This document shows positions 17,564 through 27,127 of a stretch of 64,000 nucleotides of DNA, in pieces. The stretch is taken from NCBI GenBank assembly GCA_003612285.1, contig RAYE01000026.1, positions 1 to 64,000 on the forward strand, written 5' to 3'. Source of the stretch: a bacterium D16-51 (GTDB lineage: Bacteria > Bacillota > Clostridia > Lachnospirales > Lachnospiraceae). Each line of letters opens with the position of its first letter. Position 1 is the stretch's first letter. Below the pieces are notes generated by a model that was not told the origin of the DNA, made no database searches, and saw nothing but the letters and a program-made list of their open reading frames with translations. The position numbers and the translations under genes were made by a program.

Positions 17564-17712
17564 TTGTTTCTATCCTGATACCATTGACTGTGAATAGTAA
17601 CTGCTTTTTTCTGCCCGGAGGAAAGAAACAATAAATGTATGGAATTTTTGTCGAAATTGTGATATACTGAATTTGCGTATATTGTTCGTTAAGAAGAGAA
17701 TGGAGATTAGAG

Positions 17713-19578
17713 ATGAAAAAGAGGTTTTGGGATTTTGGCAAGTATTATTTAATTTTATTATTTGTTTTGATATTTTCTTGTGTTACAATAGCATCTGTAT
17801 GCGGTGATGTAAATGAAAGCGCCGCAGAAGTTGCGGTAAAAAACCTGGAAGATGATGCCAGGCTGTTTACATCTTATTTTGATGATATGATTTCCAATAA
17901 TTTCAGCCTGCTAAAGCAGCTTGGGAAGCGGCTGGAGGAACTGGCGGCCAATAGCCCGCAGGGAACACAGGAGATAATTGATGATTATAAGGAGATTTTT
18001 CATTCAGTTGAAGTTGTAAATTCTGAAGGCAACAGGGAATATGGTGACGTTATAGAGGTAGACCTTACGCAGGATGGATTGCTGGATTCTTTGGTTTTTG
18101 ACAGGAAGGATGTTGTCTATGGGGGGAGCATTACAGAAAAGGATGGAATAGATTCCATTGTTCTTTGTGTGCCGTTGGAACGTATGGGCGGTGTGGTTGG
18201 GATATTGCTTGGGACAGTTCCGGTGTCCCAGATAAATGATTTGATGGATAGATGGGGATATGCGGAGGAAGATTGTGTTTTTGTAATGAACCACAAAGGG
18301 AATTATTTAAGTGGCGGCAAAAAGTTTGATAAGGTTTTGGGAGGAAAGGCAAACAGTTATTTTACATATTTAACTAACAGCAATTTAAGCGGGGAGATAG
18401 AATCTATAGCAGAATTTGAAAGGGAACTTTTAAAGCAGGAGGCTTTTTCTGCCCGGTATAGTTATATTGGCAAAAGTTATGTTGGGCGGTTTTGTCCAAG
18501 CAAATACGGGGACTGGCATCTTGGGTTTGTGGAGAGGGCTGACAATTTTTACAGGGAGCGTTTTTCATTTTCATTGAAAACAATTGTCCTTTTAGTGATA
18601 GTGGTTGCTTTTTGGGCTGTAGTTTTGGCGTTTGCCATGCACGCAATTTATAAGAATGTAAATTTTCGGACAGAATTGGAACGGTATTCTATTATCTACA
18701 ATCTGGAGCAGTCAATCATTTTAGAGATGTCATTTTCACCAAAGAGGCTGGAGTTCTTTGGCGACACAAAGGCGATGTTTGGGGTGGAAAATGGCGTTGT
18801 CCTGAATGGTGAAGAAGTTTTTGACGTCTATAAATATGTACATGAGGATGACCAGTCGGTACGTGGAAGGCTTCACCGTTTCTATGATGAAGAGGAGGGT
18901 TCTGTTTTCGCGGCAGAAATCCGTATTAAAAACGGGGCGGACAGTTATGGCTGGTACCGTATCTCAGGTACGGTAATCAAGGATAAGCGCTTTGGAACAA
19001 ACCTTAAATTTGTCGCTAAAATTGAAAATGCAGACCAGCAGATTGCGGAAGAAAAAGATTTGGTGCAGAGGGCGGAAAATGATTTGCTGACAGGCATCTT
19101 AAATAAGAAAACAATGGAGGAAAAAGTGGCCCATGCATTAAGCACGGTAACGGGCAATAACCATTGTATTTTTTTCATGGTGGATTTGGATAATTTTAAA
19201 AATGTAAATGATAAGCTGGGGCATATATATGGGGATAAGGCAATTGTTGACACAGCCCATTTCCTGACAGAACTGTTTCCAAATAATGCATATGTCGGGC
19301 GTTTAGGCGGTGATGAATTTGCCGTATGTGCAGTTTATGATGCATTTGATAAAGAAAGCATGTTTGAGTACATAAAAAAGAAAGCGGAAAAGATTTGTGA
19401 GGTAAATAGGCGTACATATTCAAATGGAACAATTTCTGTTGATATTTCAAGCAGTGTGGGAATTTCAGTAGCGCTTGATTCTGAGAAGGATTTTGAAACT
19501 GTATATAAGATGGCGGACAACGCTTTGTACCGTTCTAAGAATGGTGGAAAGAACTGTTATCATATATATCAGAAATAA
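17713..19578 (+). CDS. Membrane diguanylate cyclase with Cache-like and PAS-like domains
   Basis: This 621-residue protein should make cyclic di-GMP from two GTP. It has a first membrane segment (about 10-33), an outside region of about 260 residues that looks like a Cache-type sensor, a second membrane segment (about 294-317), a PAS-like segment (about 335-440) with FAAEIRIKNGADSYGWYRI, and a C-terminal GGDEF domain. The active-site motif is intact: RLGGDEFAV, with GGDEF at 532-536. No inhibitory RxxD site is seen just before it. An extended -10 (TGATATACT, 17660-17668) may be its promoter. A companion with degenerate GGDEF follows. Confidence 0.9.
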   Translation: MKKRFWDFGKYYLILLFVLIFSCVTIASVCGDVNESAAEVAVKNLEDDARLFTSYFDDMISNNFSLLKQLGKRLEELAANSPQGTQEIIDDYKEIFHSVEVVNSEGNREYGDVIEVDLTQDGLLDSLVFDRKDVVYGGSITEKDGIDSIVLCVPLERMGGVVGILLGTVPVSQINDLMDRWGYAEEDCVFVMNHKGNYLSGGKKFDKVLGGKANSYFTYLTNSNLSGEIESIAEFERELLKQEAFSARYSYIGKSYVGRFCPSKYGDWHLGFVERADNFYRERFSFSLKTIVLLVIVVAFWAVVLAFAMHAIYKNVNFRTELERYSIIYNLEQSIILEMSFSPKRLEFFGDTKAMFGVENGVVLNGEEVFDVYKYVHEDDQSVRGRLHRFYDEEEGSVFAAEIRIKNGADSYGWYRISGTVIKDKRFGTNLKFVAKIENADQQIAEEKDLVQRAENDLLTGILNKKTMEEKVAHALSTVTGNNHCIFFMVDLDNFKNVNDKLGHIYGDKAIVDTAHFLTELFPNNAYVGRLGGDEFAVCAVYDAFDKESMFEYIKKKAEKICEVNRRTYSNGTISVDISSSVGISVALDSEKDFETVYKMADNALYRSKNGGKNCYHIYQK

Positions 19579-19590
19579 TATAGGAAGAAA

Positions 19591-19644
19591 ATTACTCCGG
19601 CTGTTAGACACTGTGGTTTTGCAGTGTTTGGCAGCCGGAGTAAT
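19591..19644. repeat. Long near-perfect hairpin between the two GGDEF-type genes
   Basis: ATTACTCCGGCTG (19591-19603) pairs perfectly with CAGCCGGAGTAAT (19632-19644), and the inner bases TTAGACACTG / CAGTGTTTGG extend the stem to about 23 pairs if G-U pairs are allowed. There is no T-run on the plus side; the minus side has only four. It may be an mRNA stabiliser, a weak terminator or a repeat. Confidence 0.6.
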
Positions 19645-19703
19645 GTATAGCGGACTCGTTTGCTATGCTGTTTAAGCCGCAAAAGCGCGGCATGGGGGAT
19701 AAT

Positions 19704-20735
19704 ATGGATTTATATATGGCATATGGGATTTTGATAGTTATCCTGGCTGGAAGCCTGCTTTTACTTTTTGTATTAAAGAATTGGCTTTTGCTGCAGAAAA
19801 ACAGGATTTATATTAAAATGCTGTTTCTTTTACTTATTGCAGCTGCGTCTGAGTTGGCATGGAGGAATTTTTTGCTGGTTTTCCTGCAGCCGGAGGCTGT
19901 TTTGGAGGCGCTTATCAGGGCGGTGGTTAGCATATGCATTTTATTTTTATTTTACCAGATTTTTCTCTATGACATGGCGCTTACCCATAAAATGGAGTTA
20001 AAGAAGACGGGGTTTTTCAGGTTTTTTTACTGCATTTTTATGCTGGTTTCTGTACTCACCGCCGTATCGCCTTTTCTTGGGGGTTCCTGGTTTTATAATA
20101 AGAATTTGCATAATTATAATTTATGGGGGAACTTCCTCCAGATATTGACGCTGCTGTTCTGTCTTTGTGCAGGGATTTATCTGGTTATCCGAAACAAAGG
20201 TGTTTTGGATAGGAAAGCATATTATCTTTTGCTGGCGGTGCATTATCTGCTGATTATTGATCTGAACATGCAGCTTGTCCTAAATACAAGAAATCTTGTG
20301 TCTTATTTAGCGTTATCTGCCGTAATGGTTTTGTATTACTATTTTTTCCACAGGAATGGAAAGTATATTTCAAAATCCAGCGGCTGCTTTAATGGGGAAG
20401 GGCTTCGGGAAGTCCTTTCTGAAAAAATGAGGTATGGGGAAGCATATTATTGTTTAAAAATAAGCTTTGGCGGGCTGGAGTCCGGAAAATCTGCCTGCGG
20501 CGGCGAAAAGCTGGCGCAGTTGCAGAAAAAGGCCGGAACAGCTTTAAAAAGATACTGCGGCAGGCATAATGTATACCACATGGAGGATTTGGGATATGAG
20601 GTGATGTTTGGAAGCAGGAAGAAGGCTGAGTATATGCAGAAATCATTGGGGCAGGGGATTTTACAATATTTGGATATTGCAGATAAGCAGATTTCGGTGT
20701 TATGTAATTTTTCTTCGATTTGTAGTGGAAAATAG
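19704..20735 (+). CDS. Multi-TM protein with degenerate GGDEF-like tail
   Basis: This 343-residue protein has about seven membrane segments in residues 5-225, then a C-terminal domain of about 115 residues. The tail reads FNGEGLREVLSEKMRYGEAYYCLKIS, like the opening of a GGDEF domain, but the place of the GGDEF loop holds MEDLGYEVMFGS, so catalysis is not expected. I infer a non-catalytic partner or receptor related to the preceding cyclase. ATG 19704 has GGGGGAT upstream; an in-frame ATG at 19692 is possible. No exact family was recognised. Confidence 0.6.
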   Translation: MDLYMAYGILIVILAGSLLLLFVLKNWLLLQKNRIYIKMLFLLLIAAASELAWRNFLLVFLQPEAVLEALIRAVVSICILFLFYQIFLYDMALTHKMELKKTGFFRFFYCIFMLVSVLTAVSPFLGGSWFYNKNLHNYNLWGNFLQILTLLFCLCAGIYLVIRNKGVLDRKAYYLLLAVHYLLIIDLNMQLVLNTRNLVSYLALSAVMVLYYYFFHRNGKYISKSSGCFNGEGLREVLSEKMRYGEAYYCLKISFGGLESGKSACGGEKLAQLQKKAGTALKRYCGRHNVYHMEDLGYEVMFGSRKKAEYMQKSLGQGILQYLDIADKQISVLCNFSSICSGK

Positions 20736-20796
20736 GAACCGCTTGTATTATACTTAGATTGGTATGGTTAAATTGTCTACACAAAAGGAGGAGATT

Positions 20797-21489
20797 ATGG
20801 GAACAGTAGAATTAAGCAATATGGAGTTAAGAGATGAAATTTGTGATATTTGCCATAAGATGTGGCAGCTTGGCTGGGTGGCGGCAAATGACGGAAATGT
20901 TTCTGTAAAGCTGGAGGACGGCACTTTTTTGGCGACTCCGACAGGAATCAGCAAAAGCTTTATTACGCCGGAAAAGCTGGTACATATTGATAAAGATGGC
21001 AATGTGCTGGATGGGTTAGAGGGTTACAGGCCGTCTTCAGAGATTAAAATGCATTTAAGGTGTTATGCAGAGCGTGAGGATGTGGGCGCTGTGCTGCATG
21101 CACACCCGCCGGTAGCAACAGGGTATGCTGTTGCCAATGTTCCTTTAGATGAATATTCAATGATAGAGACGGTAATTGCAATTGGTTCTGTGCCGGTAAC
21201 CCCTTATGGGACGCCTTCTACAAATGAAGTGCCAGATGCAATTGCGCCTTATCTTGGGGAGCATGATGTTATGCTTTTACAGAATCATGGTGCGCTGGCA
21301 GTAGGGGCGGATGTTTTGACTGCTTATTACCGTATGGAGTCTCTGGAGCTGTTTGCAAAAATCAGCCTGAATGCGCATCTGCTGGGTGGGGCGCAGGAAC
21401 TTTCCCGTGAGAACATTGACCGTTTAATCGGTATGAGGGAGCAGTATCAGGTAACAGGCAGACATCCGGGATATAAAAAATATTCATAA
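20797..21489 (+). CDS. fucA: Class II aldolase, L-fuculose-phosphate aldolase type
   Basis: This 230-residue zinc aldolase should cleave fuculose-1-phosphate (or a related deoxyketose phosphate such as rhamnulose-1-phosphate) to DHAP and lactaldehyde. Zinc ligands are visible as His101 and His103 in LHAHPP and His164 in LQNHGAL, and the catalytic Glu82 is in SSEIKMH. ATG 20797 follows AAAGGAGGAG, so an upstream in-frame ATG at 20764 is rejected. A sugar kinase of the rhamnulokinase family follows, which supports deoxy-sugar use; the exact sugar is uncertain. Confidence 0.85.
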   Translation: MGTVELSNMELRDEICDICHKMWQLGWVAANDGNVSVKLEDGTFLATPTGISKSFITPEKLVHIDKDGNVLDGLEGYRPSSEIKMHLRCYAEREDVGAVLHAHPPVATGYAVANVPLDEYSMIETVIAIGSVPVTPYGTPSTNEVPDAIAPYLGEHDVMLLQNHGALAVGADVLTAYYRMESLELFAKISLNAHLLGGAQELSRENIDRLIGMREQYQVTGRHPGYKKYS

Positions 21490-21518
21490 AGATTTTTTAA
21501 TAGCAGTTGTTTACAAAA

Positions 21519-21552
21519 GGGCAGCAGGAGGGGTACTGCTGTCTTTTTTAGC
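21519..21552 (+). terminator. Rho-independent terminator after the aldolase gene
   Basis: GGGCAGCAG pairs with CTGCTGTC around a short loop, followed by TTTTTT. It lies between the aldolase and kinase genes, so the kinase may be transcribed less or from its own start. Confidence 0.75.
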
Positions 21553-21597
21553 AAATAGATAAGGGACTGATGCAGTTCCTAAAAACCGGGAGGGATT

Positions 21598-23052
21598 ATG
21601 GCAACAAAAAATGTATTGGCGTTTGACCTTGGCGCGAGCAGTGGACGGGGGATGCTTGCACGTTTTGATGGGGAAAAAATCACTTTGGAGGAAATACACC
21701 GCTTCCCTCATAATTTTAGTATATTAAACGGCCATGCCTATTGGAATATACTGCATCTGGCGGATGAAATAAAACATGGAATTATGCTCTGCAAAGAGGA
21801 TTTGTCTGGCATAGGGTTTGATACATGGGGAGTTGACTGTGGGCTGCTTGACAGGGAAGGTAATCTGATTTCCCTGCCGGGAAGTTACCGGGATGCAGCG
21901 CTGGACGATGCAAATATGGCAGAGGCATTGGAAAAAATAGGCGGTGAGCAGTACGCTTTTGAGCAGACGGGGATTGCGAGCCTTGCATATAATACTCTGT
22001 ACAGGCTGTATTATATGCAGAAAAATATGCCGTCCCTTTTAAATTGTGCAGATAAAATGCTTTTGATGCCAAACCTTTTGGAATATCTTTTTTCAGGGGT
22101 AAAGCATACAGAATATTCGATTGCATCAACGACACAGCTTTATGATATGCATAGGAAGGCATGGGCAAAGCCTGTCTTTGAGAAGCTTGGGCTAAAGGAA
22201 AGCCTTTTTACAGAAGTTGACTTTGCAGGCAGGGATTTAGGGATTCTGCGCCCTGATGTGGCAGTGGAAGTAAAACAGGAGCGGCTCCATGTAATTTCTG
22301 CACCAGGGCATGATACGGCCTGTGCGGTGGCAGCAGTGCCGGCAAAGGCAGAGGAATTTACTTTTTTATCAAGCGGGACATGGTCTTTAATGGGGATATC
22401 GTCTAAGAAGCTTTTAGAGGGGGCGGCGATTATCCGCAGTAAAATTTCCAATGAAGGGACGGCGGATGGCGGCTGCCGCCCAACTGTCAATATTATTGGA
22501 CTTTGGATGGTACAGGAACTGCGCAGGAATTTTATGGCGAAAGGAAAGAATTATGATTTTGCACAGATGGCGGAGTTAGCTTCTAAAGAAAAGCCGTTAC
22601 AGTGTTTTGTCCGGCCGGATGATTTTATGCAGCCAGGCGACTATACCCAGAAGATTCGGGAATACTGTAAAAAGACAAACCAGGCGGTTCCAGTGACAGA
22701 TGGCGCGCTAATCCGTTGCGTTTTAGAAAGCCTTGCGCTAAAATACAGACAGGTATATGATACATTAAGGCCGTATATTACATGGGAGGAAAAGCTGTAT
22801 ATCGTTGGCGGCGGGGTGCAGAACAGGCTTCTGTGCCAGTTTACGGCAAATGCGCTTGGGATTCCGGTAGTGGCGGGTGCAAGTGAGGCAACGGCAGTTG
22901 GCAATGTTATGTCGCAGCTTTGGGCGGTTGGGGCATATCAGTCAGAGGATGACAAATATAATATCCTGGCGGCTTCTTTTGGGACAACAGAGTATATTCC
23001 AGAGGACAGGGAAGCATGGCAGGAGGCATATGCCCGGTTTAGTGCATTGTAG
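21598..23052 (+). CDS. rhaB: Rhamnulokinase-family sugar kinase
   Basis: This 484-residue FGGY-type kinase phosphorylates a ketose, by family L-rhamnulose or L-fuculose, at position 1. The N-terminal phosphate loop FDLGASSGRGM (8-19) and the downstream blocks GIDTWG-like FDTWGVDCGLL, SSGTWSLMG and VGGGVQNRLLCQ follow RhaB closely. GGGAGGG precedes ATG. With the upstream class II aldolase it makes a two-enzyme path from a 6-deoxyketose to DHAP and lactaldehyde. No isomerase or transporter is nearby. Confidence 0.9.
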   Translation: MATKNVLAFDLGASSGRGMLARFDGEKITLEEIHRFPHNFSILNGHAYWNILHLADEIKHGIMLCKEDLSGIGFDTWGVDCGLLDREGNLISLPGSYRDAALDDANMAEALEKIGGEQYAFEQTGIASLAYNTLYRLYYMQKNMPSLLNCADKMLLMPNLLEYLFSGVKHTEYSIASTTQLYDMHRKAWAKPVFEKLGLKESLFTEVDFAGRDLGILRPDVAVEVKQERLHVISAPGHDTACAVAAVPAKAEEFTFLSSGTWSLMGISSKKLLEGAAIIRSKISNEGTADGGCRPTVNIIGLWMVQELRRNFMAKGKNYDFAQMAELASKEKPLQCFVRPDDFMQPGDYTQKIREYCKKTNQAVPVTDGALIRCVLESLALKYRQVYDTLRPYITWEEKLYIVGGGVQNRLLCQFTANALGIPVVAGASEATAVGNVMSQLWAVGAYQSEDDKYNILAASFGTTEYIPEDREAWQEAYARFSAL

Positions 23053-23072
23053 AGAGTAGATGGAGGATGAAA

Positions 23073-26042
23073 ATGGCAGCAAATATAAAAGATATTTCCC
23101 AGGTGGAAATTCCAGAGGCGTACAGATTAGAAAAAGGAGAATTTGTAAAAGAGGTTAACAGTTTTGTGCTGACTCTGCGCCATAAGCTGAGTCAGGCAAG
23201 GATACTTGTCTTTAGCAATGAAGATGAAAATAAGGTATTTAATATTGGGTTCCGCACACCGCCGGAGGATGAAACAGGCGTGCCGCATATTATTGAACAT
23301 ACGGTGCTTTGCGGTTCGGAACATTTTCCGGCAAAAGACCCGTTCGTGGAGTTGGTAAAGGGCTCGTTAAATACATTTTTGAATGCGACAACTTATCCGG
23401 ATAAGACAATGTATCCTGTTGCAAGCTGTAATGATAAGGATTTCCAAAACCTGATGCATGTTTATCTGGATGCTGTTTTTTATCCGAATATTTATCATTA
23501 TGAGGAAATTTTTAAACAGGAAGGCTGGCATTATGAACTGGAAAGCAAGGAAGATGAAATTATTTATAATGGCGTAGTATATAATGAGATGAAAGGCGCT
23601 TTTTCTTCAGAAGAAAGTGTGCTGGAGCGTTTTATTATGAACAGCCTTTTTCCGGATAACACATATGGCCAGGAGTCAGGGGGCGACCCAAAATGCATTC
23701 CTGATTTGACATATGAAAAATATCTGGATTTCCACAGGCAGTATTATCATCCGTCGAACAGTTATATCTGCCTGTATGGAGATATGGATGTCGAGGAGCG
23801 TTTGCGGTTTCTGGATGAAAATTACTTGAAAAATTTCCCTGCAATTACTGTCCATTCTGAGATTCCTTTGCAGAAGCCATTTACACAGATGAAGGATTTG
23901 TCAAAAGAGTATGCGGTTGCAAAGGATGCGGACTGCACAGAAAAGACATATTATGCGTATGCGGCAGCTATGGATATTACGCTTGACCAGGAAACTTGCA
24001 GGGCGTTTGAACTGTTATCCTATGTATTAGTTGAGATGCCGGGTGCGCCTTTAAAACAGGCGCTGTTAGATGCAGGGATTGGTTCTGATATCTATGTGGA
24101 TTTTTGTGATATCCTGCGTCAAAGTTATTTTGCTATTTCCACCAAAAATGCTAAGAAAGGGCAAAAGCAGGAGTTTTACCAGATTATCCGCAGTACGCTT
24201 GAAAAGCTTGTAGAAGAAGGGATTGACCGTAAAGCCCTGGAAGCTGCAATTAATGGTACAGAGTTTCGGGAAAGGGAGGCAGATTATGGCTCTACCCCAA
24301 AAGGGCTGTTATACAGTATAAGGTCTTTTAAAACATGGCTGTATGACGATGATGATCCATATGCGGCATTATGTTTTGAAAAATATTATGAATTTCTCCG
24401 TAAACAGTTGGAGACAGATTATTATGAACAGTTAATCAAGAAATACCTTTTGGATAACCCGCATGCAGTATTGGCAGAGATGGTGCCGGAACCTGGTCTT
24501 GCGCTTAAAGCGGAGGAAGAGACAAGGAAAAAGCTGAAAGCTTATAAGGAAAGCCTTTCTGATAAGGAACTGGAGGAATTGGTAGAAGCGACGAAGGCTT
24601 TGAAACGCTATCAGGAGGAGCCGACGCCAAAAGAAATCCTGGAAAAGATTCCGATGTTAAAACGTGAGGACATTGGGAAAAAGGTACAGCCTTATTATAA
24701 TGAGGAAAAACAGATTGGCAGGGTAAAGGTTATCCACCATAATATTCCAACAAATGATATTATTTATCTCCGTATGTTTTTTGATATTGACGGACTGGAA
24801 GACTATATGCCGCAGATTAGTTTCCTGACGACACTGCTTGGTTATATGAATACGAAAAAGCACACCTATACAGAGTTTGATACGGAGACAAATTTTTATA
24901 CCGGCGGGATTGCTTCGGATGTTGATATCTATTGCAGAAACCATGACAGCAATGATTACCGGCTTGAATTTGAGGTAAATACAAAGGTGATGCGGAGCAA
25001 ACTAAAAGAGGCGCTTGATTTAATGGCAGAAATGATGTTTGAAACTCTGTTTACAGACGAGAAGCATTTGCGTGAGGTTGTGGCAGAAGGGCGTTCCCGT
25101 TTAAAAATGCGCCTTCTTTCAGCAGGGCATCAGGCTGCGGCAAGCAGGGCAACTTCATATTTTTCAAAGAGCGCATGGCTGAATGACCATTATGTGGGGA
25201 TTGGATACTATAGTTATCTGGCAAAGCTGGATGAACATTTTGAGGAAGAGAAAGAGGAACTGATTGCAGGGTGTAAGGCACTTCTTGCTAAGATATTCCG
25301 CTGTGGCGGGCTTTCGTTGTCTGTTACAGGGGAAGACAGTGCTTTTGAAGCATTAGAGGCAGAGCTTCCGGCGTTTTTAGGGCGGCTTGCCGCGTTTGAG
25401 AAGGAGTCAGAAGGTGAAGACAGTGAAGCTTTGGAGCGGCTTGCCAGGTATGTTCCAGAACCTTTACGCAGGCAGGAAGGCTTTTCCACCCCGGCTGAAA
25501 TCCAATATGTTGCCCTTGGCGGGAGTTTTGCTGATGTGCCATATAATTTTGGTGCGCTGCGTGTTGCAAGGCATCTCTTAAATTACGATTATCTTTGGAA
25601 TGAAGTGCGTGTAAAGGGTGGCGCATATGGCGTGGCATGCCAGTTTAACAGGGAGGGGGAGGGATATTTTACCTCTTACCGGGACCCTAATCTCTCTTCA
25701 ACAGTTGATGTGTATAAAAAGGCGGCTGATTTCCTTGCAGGATATGATGCGCAGGAGCGTGAAGTGACAAAGACGATTATTGGGACGATTAGCGGCATGG
25801 ATACGCCGCTGACCCCGAATATGAAGGGAAGGCGCTCTATGACAGGGTATCTTTCCGGTATCACAATTGAAGAACTGCAAAAGGAACGCGACCAGGTATT
25901 GAATTGCAGCCTGGAAGATATCCATAATCTTGCGCCAGTGCTGCGGGCAGTGGCGGAAAGTGATAATCTATGCGTGATTGGCAATGAGCAGCATATTGCA
26001 GAAGAGGAAGGATTGTTTGCATCTGTTACACCATTGTCATAG
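23073..26042 (+). CDS. M16C zinc metallopeptidase (presequence-protease/insulinase type)
   Basis: This 989-residue peptidase has the inverted zinc motif HIIEH (72-76) near the N-terminus and the family context CGSEHFPAKDPFVELVKGSLNTFLNA-type wording after it. The rest consists of paired M16 folds, including the M16C-associated middle region, with WNEVRVKGGAYGV in the last domain. Such enzymes degrade oligopeptides inside the cell. ATG 23073 is six bases after GGAGG; an ATG at 23067 touches that site and is less likely. The gene follows the kinase after 20 bases. Confidence 0.93.
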   Translation: MAANIKDISQVEIPEAYRLEKGEFVKEVNSFVLTLRHKLSQARILVFSNEDENKVFNIGFRTPPEDETGVPHIIEHTVLCGSEHFPAKDPFVELVKGSLNTFLNATTYPDKTMYPVASCNDKDFQNLMHVYLDAVFYPNIYHYEEIFKQEGWHYELESKEDEIIYNGVVYNEMKGAFSSEESVLERFIMNSLFPDNTYGQESGGDPKCIPDLTYEKYLDFHRQYYHPSNSYICLYGDMDVEERLRFLDENYLKNFPAITVHSEIPLQKPFTQMKDLSKEYAVAKDADCTEKTYYAYAAAMDITLDQETCRAFELLSYVLVEMPGAPLKQALLDAGIGSDIYVDFCDILRQSYFAISTKNAKKGQKQEFYQIIRSTLEKLVEEGIDRKALEAAINGTEFREREADYGSTPKGLLYSIRSFKTWLYDDDDPYAALCFEKYYEFLRKQLETDYYEQLIKKYLLDNPHAVLAEMVPEPGLALKAEEETRKKLKAYKESLSDKELEELVEATKALKRYQEEPTPKEILEKIPMLKREDIGKKVQPYYNEEKQIGRVKVIHHNIPTNDIIYLRMFFDIDGLEDYMPQISFLTTLLGYMNTKKHTYTEFDTETNFYTGGIASDVDIYCRNHDSNDYRLEFEVNTKVMRSKLKEALDLMAEMMFETLFTDEKHLREVVAEGRSRLKMRLLSAGHQAAASRATSYFSKSAWLNDHYVGIGYYSYLAKLDEHFEEEKEELIAGCKALLAKIFRCGGLSLSVTGEDSAFEALEAELPAFLGRLAAFEKESEGEDSEALERLARYVPEPLRRQEGFSTPAEIQYVALGGSFADVPYNFGALRVARHLLNYDYLWNEVRVKGGAYGVACQFNREGEGYFTSYRDPNLSSTVDVYKKAADFLAGYDAQEREVTKTIIGTISGMDTPLTPNMKGRRSMTGYLSGITIEELQKERDQVLNCSLEDIHNLAPVLRAVAESDNLCVIGNEQHIAEEEGLFASVTPLS

Positions 26043-26145
26043 AATGGTTTATATACAGGGGTTATGCAGATTCTGGCAATGTAGTTAACTTGGCGGTTTT
26101 TGCATAATCCTGGAAATTCATAAAGATAGATAAAGGAGTTACAGG

Positions 26146-27054
26146 ATGAAGAAATTTAAGTCGGGTTTTGTGACGTTGATTGGGCGTCCAAATGTGGGGA
26201 AATCAACATTGATGAACCACCTGATTGGGCAGAAAATTGCGATTACCTCCAACAAGCCCCAAACGACTAGGAACAGAATCCAGACAGTTTATACCAGCGA
26301 GGAAGGGCAGATTATCTTTTTGGATACGCCGGGCATCCATAAGGCAAAAAATAAGCTTGGGGAATACATGGTAACGGTTGCTGAACGTACCTTGCATGAA
26401 GTGGATCTGATATTATGGCTTGTTGAGCCAACTACTTTTATTGGGGCGGGAGAGCGCCATATCGCGGAGCAGTTAAGGAAGACAGATACTCCGGTGATTT
26501 TAGTGATTAATAAGATTGACACGGTAGCGAAAGCGGAGATATTAACATTTATTGACGCTTATAAGGATATAGCGCCGTTTCAGGAAATTATCCCGGTTTC
26601 GGCTTTGAAGGGAGAAAATACGGAGGAGCTTTTGAAGGTAATGTTTGATTATCTGGAGGAAGGCCCATGTTATTATAATGAAGATACAATTACAGACCAG
26701 CCGGAGCGCCAGATTGTATCAGAGTTGATCCGGGAAAAGGCGCTGCGCAATCTGAATGATGAAATTCCACATGGGATCGCCGTAGCTGTGGAGCGGATGG
26801 AGGAAAGAAAGTCGGGGAATCTGATAGACATTGATGCAACTGTCGTCTGTGAAAGGGATTCCCATAAGGGCATGATTATTGGGAAACAGGGTGCGATGCT
26901 AAAGAAAATTGGCAGCCAGGCAAGGCAGGACATTGAGAACCTTTTGGACTGTAAAGTGAATTTAAAACTTTGGGTAAAGGTAAAAAAGGACTGGCGCGAC
27001 AGTGATTTTTTGATAAGGAATTTTGGCTACAGGAAGAGTGATATTGAGGGATAA
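26146..27054 (+). CDS. era: GTPase Era
   Basis: Era is an essential GTPase that binds the 3' end of 16S rRNA and helps mature the small ribosomal subunit. The 302-residue protein has the G1 loop GRPNVGKS (13-20), G2 region TTRNRIQ, G3 DTPGIH, G4 NKID and a C-terminal KH domain with GMIIGKQGAMLKKIG. Length and order are normal. The start has AAAGGAG upstream. In most Firmicutes yqzL and recO follow directly; here an esterase gene lies between. Confidence 0.97.
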   Translation: MKKFKSGFVTLIGRPNVGKSTLMNHLIGQKIAITSNKPQTTRNRIQTVYTSEEGQIIFLDTPGIHKAKNKLGEYMVTVAERTLHEVDLILWLVEPTTFIGAGERHIAEQLRKTDTPVILVINKIDTVAKAEILTFIDAYKDIAPFQEIIPVSALKGENTEELLKVMFDYLEEGPCYYNEDTITDQPERQIVSELIREKALRNLNDEIPHGIAVAVERMEERKSGNLIDIDATVVCERDSHKGMIIGKQGAMLKKIGSQARQDIENLLDCKVNLKLWVKVKKDWRDSDFLIRNFGYRKSDIEG

Positions 27055-27127
27055 GAATTTTTTAAAAGATAAAAGGATGCAGGGATTGCTTTTGGAGAGT
27101 TCTTAAAGGAGTAAAAGGAGAAGATTT

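Noticed and set aside
26060-26110. GGTTATGCA / TGCATAATCC stem before era
   Set aside because: The stem is short, the loop about 32 bases and there is no T-run; too weak to list as a terminator.
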